This document shows, one piece after another, positions 23,298 to 31,229 of a DNA stretch of 37,050 nt (positions are counted from its first letter, which is position 1; each line of letters begins with the position of its first letter). The notes below the pieces were generated by a model, which ran no database searches, was not told where the DNA came from, and was given only the letters and a program-made list of their open reading frames with translations. Both the position numbers and the translations under genes were made by a program. Location of the stretch: assembly GCA_937884485.1 (NCBI GenBank), contig CALGCG010000090.1, positions 1 to 37,050 of the forward strand. Direction: 5' to 3'. The stretch comes from an uncultured Bacteroidales bacterium. Its GTDB lineage: Bacteria; Bacteroidota; Bacteroidia; Bacteroidales; P3.

Positions 23298-23400
23298 GAT
23301 AACCGCTAGGTTTTATTTTAGAAACCAGTAGGTTTACCCATAGGATAACCGAACGGATAGGCTGTAGGCTTACCCGTTGGTGTGCCTATAGCGTAACCTA
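23290..23400. repeat. 12-base-periodic degenerate repeats after the repressor
   Basis: TAGGnTwACC-like decamers start at 23295, 23307, 23329, 23341, 23365 and 23389, mostly at multiples of 12 bases. The 16-mer ACCCATAGGATAACCG occurs exactly twice (23290 and 23336). On the minus strand the frame ending at the TAA at 23318-23320 reads as a four-residue repeat (TPTGKPTAYPFGYPMGKPTG), so this is either the remnant of a Gly/Pro-repeat protein tail or an iteron-like binding array. Confidence 0.7.
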
Positions 23401-23674
23401 AGTAAGATGTCGGAAGTAAGAAGTAGGAAGCCGTAAGCAGGAATCAATAACCATTTATCTCCCTTTAACCATCATCGTATATATGTAAATAACCCTCTAC
23501 TCAACTCTACGCGCGCCCGCGCGAGAACGAGCCGAGGGGTGTAGATACAAAGTATTTTTGCCTGGCGTGCAAAAAAAATGTATATTATGGACGAGGTTGT
23601 TTTATGGATACCGATTCCTGATTTCTTTCTCTGATAACAATTTTTTTTCTACATTTTGGACAAAGGAGGTCATT
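23298..23674. other. Non-coding region between repressor and protease unit
   Basis: The first ~100 bases hold the 12-base-periodic repeats. The middle has no gene; it contains an AT-rich stretch and a GCGCGCCCGCGCG tract (23511-23523). The last part has the rightward promoter and the ribosome site of the next gene. An origin or partition site is possible but unproven. Confidence 0.5.
23558..23586 (+). promoter_or_regulatory. Rightward promoter of the protease unit
   Basis: TTGCCT (23558-23563), 17 bases, TATATT (23581-23586). Within it GTGCAAA at 23567 with TATTATG at 23583 also fits the recurring late motif spacing. It is followed about 90 bases later by an AAAGGAGG ribosome site. Confidence 0.7.
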
Positions 23675-23926
23675 ATGGCTGACTATCCACTTCAAAGAGA
23701 TTTTGACTATTTCATGAGTAACGTCTCCTCGCTGTACGAAAAGTACGCGGGGCGGTTTGTCGTAATCAAGGACGCGGCGGTTGTCGGTGACTTTGAATCG
23801 GCAGACGACGCTTACAAGTTCGCCTGCGACAGATTCGGTGCCGGCAACTTTTCCATATACGAGTGCAAGTATGCTGATAGCAAGAGCTATGTCCAGGTGT
23901 TCAACTCGAGGGTGAGGTTCGCATAG
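23675..23926 (+). CDS. Small DUF5678-like protein paired with a retropepsin
   Basis: The ATG at 23675, with a near-perfect AAAGGAGG site, gives 83 residues; an upstream ATG at 23558 lies on the promoter and is rejected. The core 'YEKYAGRFVVIKDAAVVGDF' followed by 'SADDAYKFACDRFGAGNFSI' resembles DUF5678-type proteins, which in many bacteria sit beside retropepsin-like proteases, as here. The stop is directly followed by the protease ATG. The pair likely functions together, perhaps as substrate or adaptor and protease; that is inference. Confidence 0.7.
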   Translation: MADYPLQRDFDYFMSNVSSLYEKYAGRFVVIKDAAVVGDFESADDAYKFACDRFGAGNFSIYECKYADSKSYVQVFNSRVRFA

Positions 23927-24412
23927 ATGCCCGAGTTCACTATCAAGCACGACAGCATTGTCAACGTCCTGATGGCGGACGTGAAGATCAAGAACCCGGC
24001 GGCCGACAACTGGTCTGGTTTCAGGTCTCTCTGGGATACCGGGGCGACCAATTCCGTAATCACGAAGGATGTGGCTATGGCGTTGGGGCTGAAACCGGTG
24101 TCAATGGCCGTATCGAGCGGAGTCAACGGGCCGGCGAACGTGAACGTGTACCTCGTCGACGTGCTGCTCCCGAACGGGAGGATGAGGGCAAGGAGCCTGA
24201 TGGTGACTGAAGGAATTTCCGGAGGGCAGTGGGACATCCTCATAGGCATGGACATCATCTCCAACGGGGATTTCTGCGTGTCCAATTTCAACGGCAAGAC
24301 CGTGTTCACGTTCAGGGCGCCTTCGAAGACGACTACCGACTACGAGGCGGAGGCTGCTGCTGCGACCGTTGTCGCGGCTCAGAATAATCCGCCTGCTGGC
24401 ACGCAGGCATGA
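23927..24412 (+). CDS. Retropepsin-like aspartic protease
   Basis: The 161-residue protein has 'LWDTGATNSVI' with catalytic Asp37-Thr-Gly-Ala, and the second hallmark 'DILIGMDII' (~103-111) of single-lobe retropepsins, which work as homodimers. The last ~35 residues are a low-complexity Ala/Thr/Pro tail. No signal peptide is present. With its small partner it forms a two-gene unit between its own promoter and a strong terminator, next to the repressor and before the terminase genes. It could act as a maturation protease, or be a prophage-expressed accessory gene; the terminator separates it from the virion genes and favours the latter. Confidence 0.85.
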   Translation: MPEFTIKHDSIVNVLMADVKIKNPAADNWSGFRSLWDTGATNSVITKDVAMALGLKPVSMAVSSGVNGPANVNVYLVDVLLPNGRMRARSLMVTEGISGGQWDILIGMDIISNGDFCVSNFNGKTVFTFRAPSKTTTDYEAEAAAATVVAAQNNPPAGTQA

Positions 24413-24436
24413 CGTTCTCGTAGATTTATCGCAATT

Positions 24437-24470
24437 GGCTCGTAGACGCTCGAAGTCTACGGGCCTTTTT
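24437..24470 (+). terminator. Strong Rho-independent terminator
   Basis: GGCTCGTAGAC pairs with GTCTACGGGCC (11 bp with one G-T) around a seven-base loop and is followed by TTTTT. It separates the protease unit from the structural operon. Confidence 0.9.
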
Positions 24471-24590
24471 CATTGCGCTTGCACGGATGTCGTGACAACG
24501 CACGCCATTACACGACAACGCACGACAACAAAATGACGTAGTTTGACGCAGGGTATGTGCACGGGCCGTTTTTGATGGTAAACTTGTACC

Positions 24591-24791
24591 ATGACCACTG
24601 CGAAAAAAGACAACAACGCCACCGCTAAGGTGAAGAAGGGCGAGGAACTGCTCGCCGTACTCAAGGAACTGCTGGCCGACGGGGCGAAAATCCTCGAGTC
24701 GGTCTCGGCCTTAAACGAACGGCTCGATTCTCTCGAGGAGAAACTCAACAGGGCTCTCCCGCCGAATCCGGGGCGTTTCACGAGGATATAG
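24591..24791 (+). CDS. Small coiled-coil protein at start of the late operon
   Basis: The 66-residue product is a Lys/Glu/Leu-rich helix ('GEELLAVLKELLADGAKILE', 'LNERLDSLEEKLNRAL'), likely a coiled coil. No ribosome site precedes the ATG. A TAAACT box (24579-24584) lies six bases upstream, so the message may be leaderless. It follows the terminator and opens the late operon. The stop is two bases before the next ATG. Function unknown. Confidence 0.6.
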   Translation: MTTAKKDNNATAKVKKGEELLAVLKELLADGAKILESVSALNERLDSLEEKLNRALPPNPGRFTRI

Positions 24792-24793
24792 CC

Positions 24794-25522
24794 ATGGCCC
24801 GCCTGGTACTCAACGGCGCCCTCAACAGGGCTGCAGGAGTCGCGGCAGGTACGGGTCCCGTGGCGGCTGCCACAGGGCCTAGGTACGCGTTCATCGCGCA
24901 CCCCGCGTGCTGCGCTCGGTGCTCCGAGATGGATTCTAGACGCACGGGGCGACTCTACACCATCGGCGACACCTGGAGGATCTCCCACATCAACTGCCTC
25001 TGCTCCACGGTGGAGGTACCTGCCGGTGTCGGGCTCGACCCGCAGAGCGTCATAGGCTTCGCCATGAACCCGGTCGGCGGCATCCTCCGTCGCGGTTTCA
25101 ACTTCGGCCAGAGCCTCGCCCCCGTGAAGCTCACGGCGAACAACTGGGAGAAGACGCTGGGAAAGGCCGCACGCATGGCGGAGCCCACGACGGCAGGCCG
25201 CCGCAAGGTGCTCGCCCGCGCCAAGATCACGGCGCAGAGGAAGGGCGCGTACAGGAAGGCGTTCAACAAGGCCGGAGACTCCTGGAACGACGTATTGGCA
25301 CCGCAGCCCAAACCGAAGAAGGCGAGGCAGCCTGCGGGTGCCGTACGCGTCAGGAAGGCCCGTGCCGAGTCTCCCGTGTTCACGCCTACCGGAAGGGTCT
25401 CGAAGTCCTCGAAGGTGGACGTGAAGGCCCTGAAGAGGAAAGCCGCGAACGTGAAGGCCAGGCGAAACGCTTCCAGGGATACGAAGTCGCTGGCACGTCT
25501 TTTCGGTGCCACGATAAGGTAA
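24794..25522 (+). CDS. Basic protein with Mu gpF/SPP1 gp7-like Cys-His motif
   Basis: The 242-residue product is strongly basic (theoretical charge high, many R/K in the last 100 residues). Residues ~36-74 contain 'HPACCARCSEMDSRRTGRLY' and then 'ISHINCLCSTVEV', the CxxC...HxNCxC arrangement ending the head-morphogenesis domain of Mu gpF and SPP1 gp7. Only this zinc-motif end is present, near the N-terminus and fused to a basic tail. Its place before the small terminase is unusual for that family. GAGGA precedes the ATG. It is likely a minor head or DNA-binding protein. Confidence 0.6.
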   Translation: MARLVLNGALNRAAGVAAGTGPVAAATGPRYAFIAHPACCARCSEMDSRRTGRLYTIGDTWRISHINCLCSTVEVPAGVGLDPQSVIGFAMNPVGGILRRGFNFGQSLAPVKLTANNWEKTLGKAARMAEPTTAGRRKVLARAKITAQRKGAYRKAFNKAGDSWNDVLAPQPKPKKARQPAGAVRVRKARAESPVFTPTGRVSKSSKVDVKALKRKAANVKARRNASRDTKSLARLFGATIR

Positions 25523-25557
25523 AGATTTCAACACATTGACAGGCGAATCACAGGCGT

Positions 25558-25929
25558 ATGGCTGGCAAGGGTGCAGATAGGGCCACCATGGCCCGCATAG
25601 GCAAGAAGACGCGGCTCAAGAAGAACGACCCGCGGTCCAAAGCCATATCCAGCAAGGGTGTCGCCGTACGCAAGGCACAGGCGGAGCTCCGTTCTTCCGA
25701 CGCCATACTCGAGGCCGACAGGAACGGGACGCTCGCGAACCTATTCAGCAAGATGGTGGAAGCGGCCAACGGCCTGTTCGAGCAGGGCAAGTACGACAGC
25801 TTCCTGAAGCATGGCGCCGGCATACTCGAGATGGTAAACGGCAAGCAGATCAACATCAAGGCCGACGCGAACGTGAAGAGGGACATCATCATCAACTTCC
25901 GGAGGGCGACGCCGGAAGATGCCAAGTAG
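25558..25929 (+). CDS. Putative terminase small subunit
   Basis: The 123-residue product overlaps the start of the large terminase by 11 bases. The N-terminal ~35 residues are basic; the middle is helical ('ANLFSKMVEAANGLFEQGKY'), and the C-terminal part 'NVKRDIIINFRRATPED' has the beta-hairpin-then-'RA' ending seen in small terminase subunits. P22 gp3 (162 residues) has the same position. It would recognise pac and stimulate the large subunit. Confidence 0.65.
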   Translation: MAGKGADRATMARIGKKTRLKKNDPRSKAISSKGVAVRKAQAELRSSDAILEADRNGTLANLFSKMVEAANGLFEQGKYDSFLKHGAGILEMVNGKQINIKADANVKRDIIINFRRATPEDAK

Positions 25930-27367
25930 CGGACAGGTACAGTGGCGATGGTACGACCCCGAATGGGAACCGGAGGAGAACGACAGCCCGGAGTATTTCG
26001 GTGTCGATGCCCCGATGTCCGGATTCCAGCTCGAATTCCTTGAACGCAACAACGACCCGCTGCTCATCCTGCAGACGGGAGTCGGCGCGGGAAAGACCCG
26101 TGTCGCGGCATGGTCCATCGTGCTCAAGATGCTCGACGGGTGGCGTGTCCTCGCCATCGCGCAGAACTCCAAGGCGCTCAAGAACGTCCTTTACAGGGAC
26201 ATCCTCAAGATCCTCATGACGATAATGCCGGACTACCGTCCGGACAGGTACTACAACAAGACCGACGGACACATAGGCATGCCGCCGGAATTCGGCGACG
26301 CGTGCTGCGACGGCGGTACCGACGAGAACCCGTCCGGCATCCTCGGGTACACGGAATACGACGGCGTGGTCTTCGACGAGGCCAGCCGAATCTGCCTCGA
26401 GATGCGCAACAACGCGGAAGACCGTAACCGCGGCAAGGGCATCGTCCCCTGGGTCCGCTACCTCTCCTCCCCCAACATGGAACAGCCCGAGATGTGGTTC
26501 GCCGACGAGTGCCAGAAGCACCCGGATTGCGTCATACACGCGACAAGCCTGGACAACGAGTTCACGACCGAGGAATACAAGGCGCGACTGAAGGAACGCT
26601 ACGTGGAGGGCTCCGACCTGTACAACCAGCAGGTGCTCGGGCTCATCGTCGAGGGTGACGGCACCGACGCCGTCTTCCTCCGAGCCGTGCTCCAGAATTC
26701 CATGTGTATCCCGTTCAGCGACCGTTTCGCGGCCACGATGTACTGCGCGATAGGGGTAGACTGCGCACGATTCGGCGACGACAACTCCGTCATCTGCGCC
26801 CGTTTCGGCTACTGGTGCGGCGACGCGCTGAAGGTGCTGCACGGCCGCGATTCCTACGAGATATCCGACGCTATCGACGATTTCTACGTGCTGGCGAGGG
26901 AGAGGCGGGTAACTGTGAGACGCGAAAACATCGACATGGCCTATGGTTCGGGCGTGGTGGACGTGCGCCGCAGAAAGGGCCACAAGAACGTGAACGAGGT
27001 CGGGTTCGGCGACGGTCCAGCCGACAAGGAGCACTACCTTAACGTGCGTGCCGAGCTCTATTTCCGTGGGAAGGCTTGGTTCAACGGCGGGGGAATCATC
27101 CGTGACGAGAAGCTCGCCGAGGAACTGCGGGCACAGCGCTACCAGATCGTGAAGGAGAACAAGTTCAAGCTCGTGGACAAGGATATCATCAAGGATTTCC
27201 TGGGACGCTCCCCGGACCGCTCCGACGCCTTCGTGCTCACGTTCTACGGCGGTGGCCCGAAGGCCGACCTGGTGAACGTGTCCGTCGACGAAATCGTGTC
27301 AGAACGGACAGGAAACCGAGGAAACACACCTCGCAAGCGCGTGGGGAAGAAATTTGCAACACGGTAG
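25919..27367 (+). CDS. terL: Terminase large subunit
   Basis: The 482-residue protein has an N-terminal ATPase with Walker A 'GVGAGKT' (54-60) and Walker B 'GVVFDEAS' (149-156, Glu154 catalytic), and a C-terminal RNase H-like nuclease with metal ligands Asp281 in 'GVDCARFGDD', a probable second acid at Asp339, and Asp436 in 'DRSDAF'. It drives DNA into proheads and cuts the concatemer. P22 gp2 is 499 residues. The start overlaps the small subunit. The motif at 27354-27376 overlaps its 3' end. Confidence 0.95.
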   Translation: MPSSGQVQWRWYDPEWEPEENDSPEYFGVDAPMSGFQLEFLERNNDPLLILQTGVGAGKTRVAAWSIVLKMLDGWRVLAIAQNSKALKNVLYRDILKILMTIMPDYRPDRYYNKTDGHIGMPPEFGDACCDGGTDENPSGILGYTEYDGVVFDEASRICLEMRNNAEDRNRGKGIVPWVRYLSSPNMEQPEMWFADECQKHPDCVIHATSLDNEFTTEEYKARLKERYVEGSDLYNQQVLGLIVEGDGTDAVFLRAVLQNSMCIPFSDRFAATMYCAIGVDCARFGDDNSVICARFGYWCGDALKVLHGRDSYEISDAIDDFYVLARERRVTVRRENIDMAYGSGVVDVRRRKGHKNVNEVGFGDGPADKEHYLNVRAELYFRGKAWFNGGGIIRDEKLAEELRAQRYQIVKENKFKLVDKDIIKDFLGRSPDRSDAFVLTFYGGGPKADLVNVSVDEIVSERTGNRGNTPRKRVGKKFATR

Positions 27368-27376
27368 AGTAAACTA
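27354..27376 (+). promoter_or_regulatory. Late promoter-like motif at the end of terL
   Basis: TTGCAAC, nine bases, TAAACTA. The same pair with the same spacing occurs at 35326-35348. It precedes the ribosome site of the 222-residue gene. Confidence 0.4.
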
Positions 27377-27389
27377 GAGAGGAAAGACT

Positions 27390-28058
27390 ATGGAACAGAT
27401 GCCGACAATCAACGGAAGGGTCGACGAGGCCTGGCTGGACGGTGTTCTCAGGGAGAACGCCATTCGGTCCGCAAACCACGCAGAACTTACGCCTGAGTTC
27501 GGCGCGGTATGCATCCGTTTTACCGACGCGGTAATGTGCGACGAGAACTTCGGCTTCAAGAACTTCGACAAGATTACGAAGGCCGAAGTATGCAGCATCG
27601 TGTACCTGCATGTCTGTAACCAGGCTTCTAGGTACATGCCGTCGCAGTGCACGAAACCGAGCAACTGGATCTACACGCTCGTCAAGAACAAGATGATACA
27701 GGCGGTGAACGAGGTATTAAAAAGCGACCAGGTGTCGGAGGCCGTCGCTATCGTTGTGGGGCGCGACACGCTCACGAGGATGGACGGCATCGACAGGAAC
27801 GCACCGGCGAACAGGGTACTTTCGGAAAAAATCGACGCCCTGCAGGATTTCCGGCTGAACCGGAATGTGAAGGAAAACCTATTCACGCAGGCGTGGCGAG
27901 AAAGCTGGTTCCGTCGCGACGGAAGGACTGTCCTCCAGAGGGCGCGCCGTCACAACAGGCTACAAGCGCTAAAGGTCGCCGAACAGGTGCATTTCTCGGA
28001 GTCGGAAAGGGACGAAATTTCAAAAATGATACAGGAGCGTAGAAATGGACGAAACTGA
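27390..28058 (+). CDS. Unknown protein between terminase and portal (possible sigma-like)
   Basis: The 222-residue product has no confident family. Residues ~60-115 ('KITKAEVCSIVYLHVCNQAS', 'PSNWIYTLVKNKMIQAVNEV') loosely recall sigma-70 region 2, where a Trp-containing helix follows an aromatic core. The C-terminus is basic and helical ('LQRARRHNRLQALKVAEQVH'). An AGAGAGGAAAG ribosome site precedes the ATG, and the end overlaps the portal start by 14 bases. A late regulator fits the recurring motif, but a head-assembly role is equally possible from position. Confidence 0.5.
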   Translation: MEQMPTINGRVDEAWLDGVLRENAIRSANHAELTPEFGAVCIRFTDAVMCDENFGFKNFDKITKAEVCSIVYLHVCNQASRYMPSQCTKPSNWIYTLVKNKMIQAVNEVLKSDQVSEAVAIVVGRDTLTRMDGIDRNAPANRVLSEKIDALQDFRLNRNVKENLFTQAWRESWFRRDGRTVLQRARRHNRLQALKVAEQVHFSESERDEISKMIQERRNGRN

Positions 28059-30090
28059 AGAACTTGAGGCCGTGGAAGCTGCAGTCGCCGAGATGAGCGA
28101 TGACGAGCTCCAGGAATACAACGACGACCTCGTCGCCGAGGTCAAGGACTTCATCGAGAAGAATTCCGAACGGAACCGGGACCAGGTGAAGCGCATCAAG
28201 GCCGACCGCGAGTTCGCAGCCGGCCAGCAGTGGGACAAGACGGACCGCACGAACCGCGGCGAGAACCGCCTCGAGGAGGAAATCCCCGTTATCGAGAATC
28301 CCATCTCGGCGGTGGTGAACCCCATCTCCGCGAAGCCGTTCCGCTCTTCTGCAGAGCCGAAGCCGGAATACAAGGACCTGTACGGCGAGGCCATCGCGAC
28401 CCTTAACGAGAAGCTGTCGGACATCCAGGACACTTTCGAGATGCAGGAGGCCCACGACTCGGCCACGTACGACGAGGTGTGCGCCGGGCTCGGTTTCTGC
28501 TACGCGACCACCGAGGAAAATGAGGACGGCGAGGTGGTGGTTGGATACCACGCCATCGACGACGTGACGAAGGTCGTGTGGGATGCCGACGCCAAGTCCA
28601 CGACCATGGCGGACGCGAAGCAGGCGGTCGTCATCGAGCTCATCAAGGAATCCGAGGCCGAGGAACGCTTCGGCACCGACATCTGGGGCGGGAAGCAGCC
28701 GCAGAAGACCACGCTCGTGGACCTTGGAGACGATTTCGCCATTCCGGAAGGACTCGTGCCGCTCCTCACCTACTTCCGCGTTGAAGGTCACAACTGCGAG
28801 TTCCACCGCCTGATAGGAGAGCAGGTAGTCGAATCCGACCTCCTGGAAGGCGTCTCACGCGTCCCGATTATCGCCTTTGTCGGCGAGAAGAAGTGGTTCG
28901 GAGACGAGCACGGATTTGCCGGGCTCGTGCACAGGCTCCGCCCTATGCAGCGCCGTGCGAACTACGCCAACAGCCAGATGATGGAACGACTGGACCTCGT
29001 GCCGAAAGTCGGCTTCATGGGCCCTGCCGAGGCCATCGACGACTACGAGGACGAATGGGCCGAGGCGAACTATTCCACGGACGCCTACCTGCACTACCGC
29101 ACGCACGACAAGGAAGGCCGTGAACTCAAGGAGCCGAAGCCGATACAGATGACCGCCCAGGTCGAGGACGTGCAGAATGTCATCAATTCCTCCATTCAGC
29201 TGATGCAGTTCGCCTCCGGAATTTCGCCGACGGGTATCGTGGACCAGACCATCCACGACCAGGTGACGGCCACCGAGTTCATGATCCGTACCGAATCGAG
29301 CCAGTCCAACGTGTCGCACTACCTGAAGCACACGCGGGAATCCGTCAAGGCTTCCGGAAAGGTGCTCGCACAGATGATCATCCTGGTGTACGGCCTCGAC
29401 ATTCCCGAAGGGGCCTACGAGATCAAGGTGGACGGCGGCTGCATCGAGCTCACCGAGATGGAAAGGGAGCGCAAGTTCCTCCTCGCCGTGATGCAGTTCG
29501 TCCCGGAGGAAATGAAGGGCGTACTCGCCATAGGCCTGATGAACACCCTCGAATTCAAGCAGGCTCCCATACTCGCGCAGATGATGGTGAAGCTCCTGCC
29601 CCCCGCAGTGCAGGAAGCGTTCCTCGGCGGCGACCCGAAGGCGGCCCTCGCGGCGGCACAGCAGCAGCTTGTACAGGTTCAGCAACAGAACCAGCAGCTG
29701 TTGCAGCAGGTGCAACAGCTCACCATCGAGTCCCAGCAGCTCCAGTTGCGTTCAAAGAGCGACCTCGCCATCAAGCAGATCGACGCCCGGACACAGCTGC
29801 AGAAGCAGAAGATGGCGAACGACAATGCCATTCTCCTCAAGCAGATGGAACTCCAGGCGAATGCCCAGAAGGAGCAGTTCAACGCCCAGGCGGATGCTGC
29901 CGCGCAGGACAAGGAAATCGTGGCGAAGGCGCAGGCCGACGCTGCGAAGGCCGAACAGGACCTGAACGCCGAAGTGACGAAGGCTACTGTCTCCGCACGT
30001 CTCGATATCGAGAAGAAACAGGCCGAGAAGGCCGCGGAAGCGTTGACGGCACCCGCCGTGGTTGCGCCACCGGACACTCCCGTGATGTAA
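28045..30090 (+). CDS. P22-like portal protein
   Basis: The 681-residue protein forms the dodecameric DNA channel of the head. The N-terminal ~450 residues resemble P22-type portals, with 'GQQWDKTDR', 'NPISAVVNPISAKPFRSS' and the central 'RRANYANSQMMERLDLVPK'. Residues ~530-660 form a very long Gln/Ala/Lys-rich helix ('QQLVQVQQQNQQLLQQVQQL'), corresponding to the helical barrel extending into the P22 capsid, which senses DNA packing. Length (P22 gp1: 725) and position agree. GGAG precedes the ATG. A strong terminator follows. Confidence 0.9.
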   Translation: MDETEELEAVEAAVAEMSDDELQEYNDDLVAEVKDFIEKNSERNRDQVKRIKADREFAAGQQWDKTDRTNRGENRLEEEIPVIENPISAVVNPISAKPFRSSAEPKPEYKDLYGEAIATLNEKLSDIQDTFEMQEAHDSATYDEVCAGLGFCYATTEENEDGEVVVGYHAIDDVTKVVWDADAKSTTMADAKQAVVIELIKESEAEERFGTDIWGGKQPQKTTLVDLGDDFAIPEGLVPLLTYFRVEGHNCEFHRLIGEQVVESDLLEGVSRVPIIAFVGEKKWFGDEHGFAGLVHRLRPMQRRANYANSQMMERLDLVPKVGFMGPAEAIDDYEDEWAEANYSTDAYLHYRTHDKEGRELKEPKPIQMTAQVEDVQNVINSSIQLMQFASGISPTGIVDQTIHDQVTATEFMIRTESSQSNVSHYLKHTRESVKASGKVLAQMIILVYGLDIPEGAYEIKVDGGCIELTEMERERKFLLAVMQFVPEEMKGVLAIGLMNTLEFKQAPILAQMMVKLLPPAVQEAFLGGDPKAALAAAQQQLVQVQQQNQQLLQQVQQLTIESQQLQLRSKSDLAIKQIDARTQLQKQKMANDNAILLKQMELQANAQKEQFNAQADAAAQDKEIVAKAQADAAKAEQDLNAEVTKATVSARLDIEKKQAEKAAEALTAPAVVAPPDTPVM

Positions 30091-30113
30091 TTCCCCGACA
30101 AGGAAAACTGCCG

Positions 30114-30147
30114 ATCCGTCCCCGTAAGGAGGGGGCGGATTTTTTTT
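30114..30147 (+). terminator. Terminator/attenuator after portal
   Basis: ATCCGTCCCC pairs with GGGGGCGGAT (10 bp, one G-T), followed by seven T. An overlapping second hairpin, CGGATTTTTT-TTCGT-AAAAAATCCG (30136-30160), uses the right arm of the first, so the two are mutually exclusive. Confidence 0.88.
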
Positions 30148-30164
30148 CGTAAAAAATCCGGTTT

Positions 30165-30187
30165 TTGCAACACCTTCCAATACACTA
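30165..30187 (+). promoter_or_regulatory. Late promoter-like motif before scaffold
   Basis: TTGCAAC, nine bases, TACACTA, just after the portal terminator and before the scaffold gene. It would restart transcription for scaffold and coat, which are needed in high amounts. Confidence 0.45.
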
Positions 30188-30243
30188 CCCATTGAGGGCG
30201 ATTTTGCCCGTATGACGTGGCGACGGTGAACGCGAAGGAACAC

Positions 30244-31203
30244 ATGAGCGAAGAAAACATCTTTGGAAACACTGCGGAAAAGTCCGGCGCAGGCAAAACC
30301 CCGGATTTCACGGTAACAACCGATGGTCCGAACAGGCCGGAGGACAAGGCCGCCAACGTGGACGGCGCAGGCAACGACAAGCCGGGACAGACAGGTCACG
30401 AAAACGGGAACCCCGAATACACCAGGTCCTTCAAGGAACGCGTGGACAGAATCCGCCGTAACGAGAAGGCGAAATTCGAGGCAGAACTGAGGAAACGTGA
30501 CGAGGCCTGGGAGAAACGGTTCAAGGAACTCGAGGCCCGCTTCGGCGGAGACAAGCCCAAGTCCCTGAAGCGCGAAGATTTCAAGACGGACGAGGAATTC
30601 GCGGCTGCGAAGCGCGATGCCGCCATCGACGAAATCATGAAGCGTATGGAAGAACGCGCCAACGCGAAGGCAAAACAGGACGACGAAGCAAAAGCCGGCC
30701 AGGCCGAAGCGGAAGAAGTCCAGCGCAAGTTCGCGAAGAAGTTCCAGGAAAGCATGCAGCGCACGCTCTCCCAGGAACAGCAGCGGGCGGTAATCTCGGT
30801 CGTGAACGACGAGGACAGCGCCATCAACACGTTCCTCCAGACCAATGAAGGCTCCACGTTGCAGAAATGGCTCTTCGAAGACTGCAACATCCCCGCGGAC
30901 GTAATCCTCTACCTGGAAAGCAACGCGGAAAAGATGGAACTGCTCGGGTCGCTCTCGCCAAGAAAGCAGATGGAACAGCTCGACATACTCGAGCGCCACC
31001 TCGCCAAGGCAGGAGCGGCGGCCCGCAAGAAGGGCCAGGACGGAAATCCCGGGAACCCCGACGGCAACCCCGACGACACGGACGGCAGAAAGCCGCCTGT
31101 CATCGGACAGTTCGGAGGCTCCAGCCGCGCGATTACCGAATTCTCGAAACTCTCCGACCAGGAAAGGGTATCGAGACTCATCAAGGCGATGCGCAGCCGA
31201 TAA
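30244..31203 (+). CDS. Scaffolding protein
   Basis: The ATG at 30244 (AAGGAA upstream) gives 319 residues; an in-frame GTG at 30217 is less likely. The protein is highly charged and helical: an N-terminal disordered Gly/Asn/Asp region, a central coiled coil ('AELRKRDEAWEKRFKELEAR'), a Gly/Asn/Pro linker, and a basic C-terminal helix ('DQERVSRLIKAMRSR') of the kind by which P22 scaffold binds coat. P22 gp8 has 303 residues. It directs procapsid assembly and then leaves the head. Position between portal and coat supports the call. Confidence 0.85.
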   Translation: MSEENIFGNTAEKSGAGKTPDFTVTTDGPNRPEDKAANVDGAGNDKPGQTGHENGNPEYTRSFKERVDRIRRNEKAKFEAELRKRDEAWEKRFKELEARFGGDKPKSLKREDFKTDEEFAAAKRDAAIDEIMKRMEERANAKAKQDDEAKAGQAEAEEVQRKFAKKFQESMQRTLSQEQQRAVISVVNDEDSAINTFLQTNEGSTLQKWLFEDCNIPADVILYLESNAEKMELLGSLSPRKQMEQLDILERHLAKAGAAARKKGQDGNPGNPDGNPDDTDGRKPPVIGQFGGSSRAITEFSKLSDQERVSRLIKAMRSR

Positions 31204-31229
31204 GAAGACTTTAACAAAGGACCAAGACA

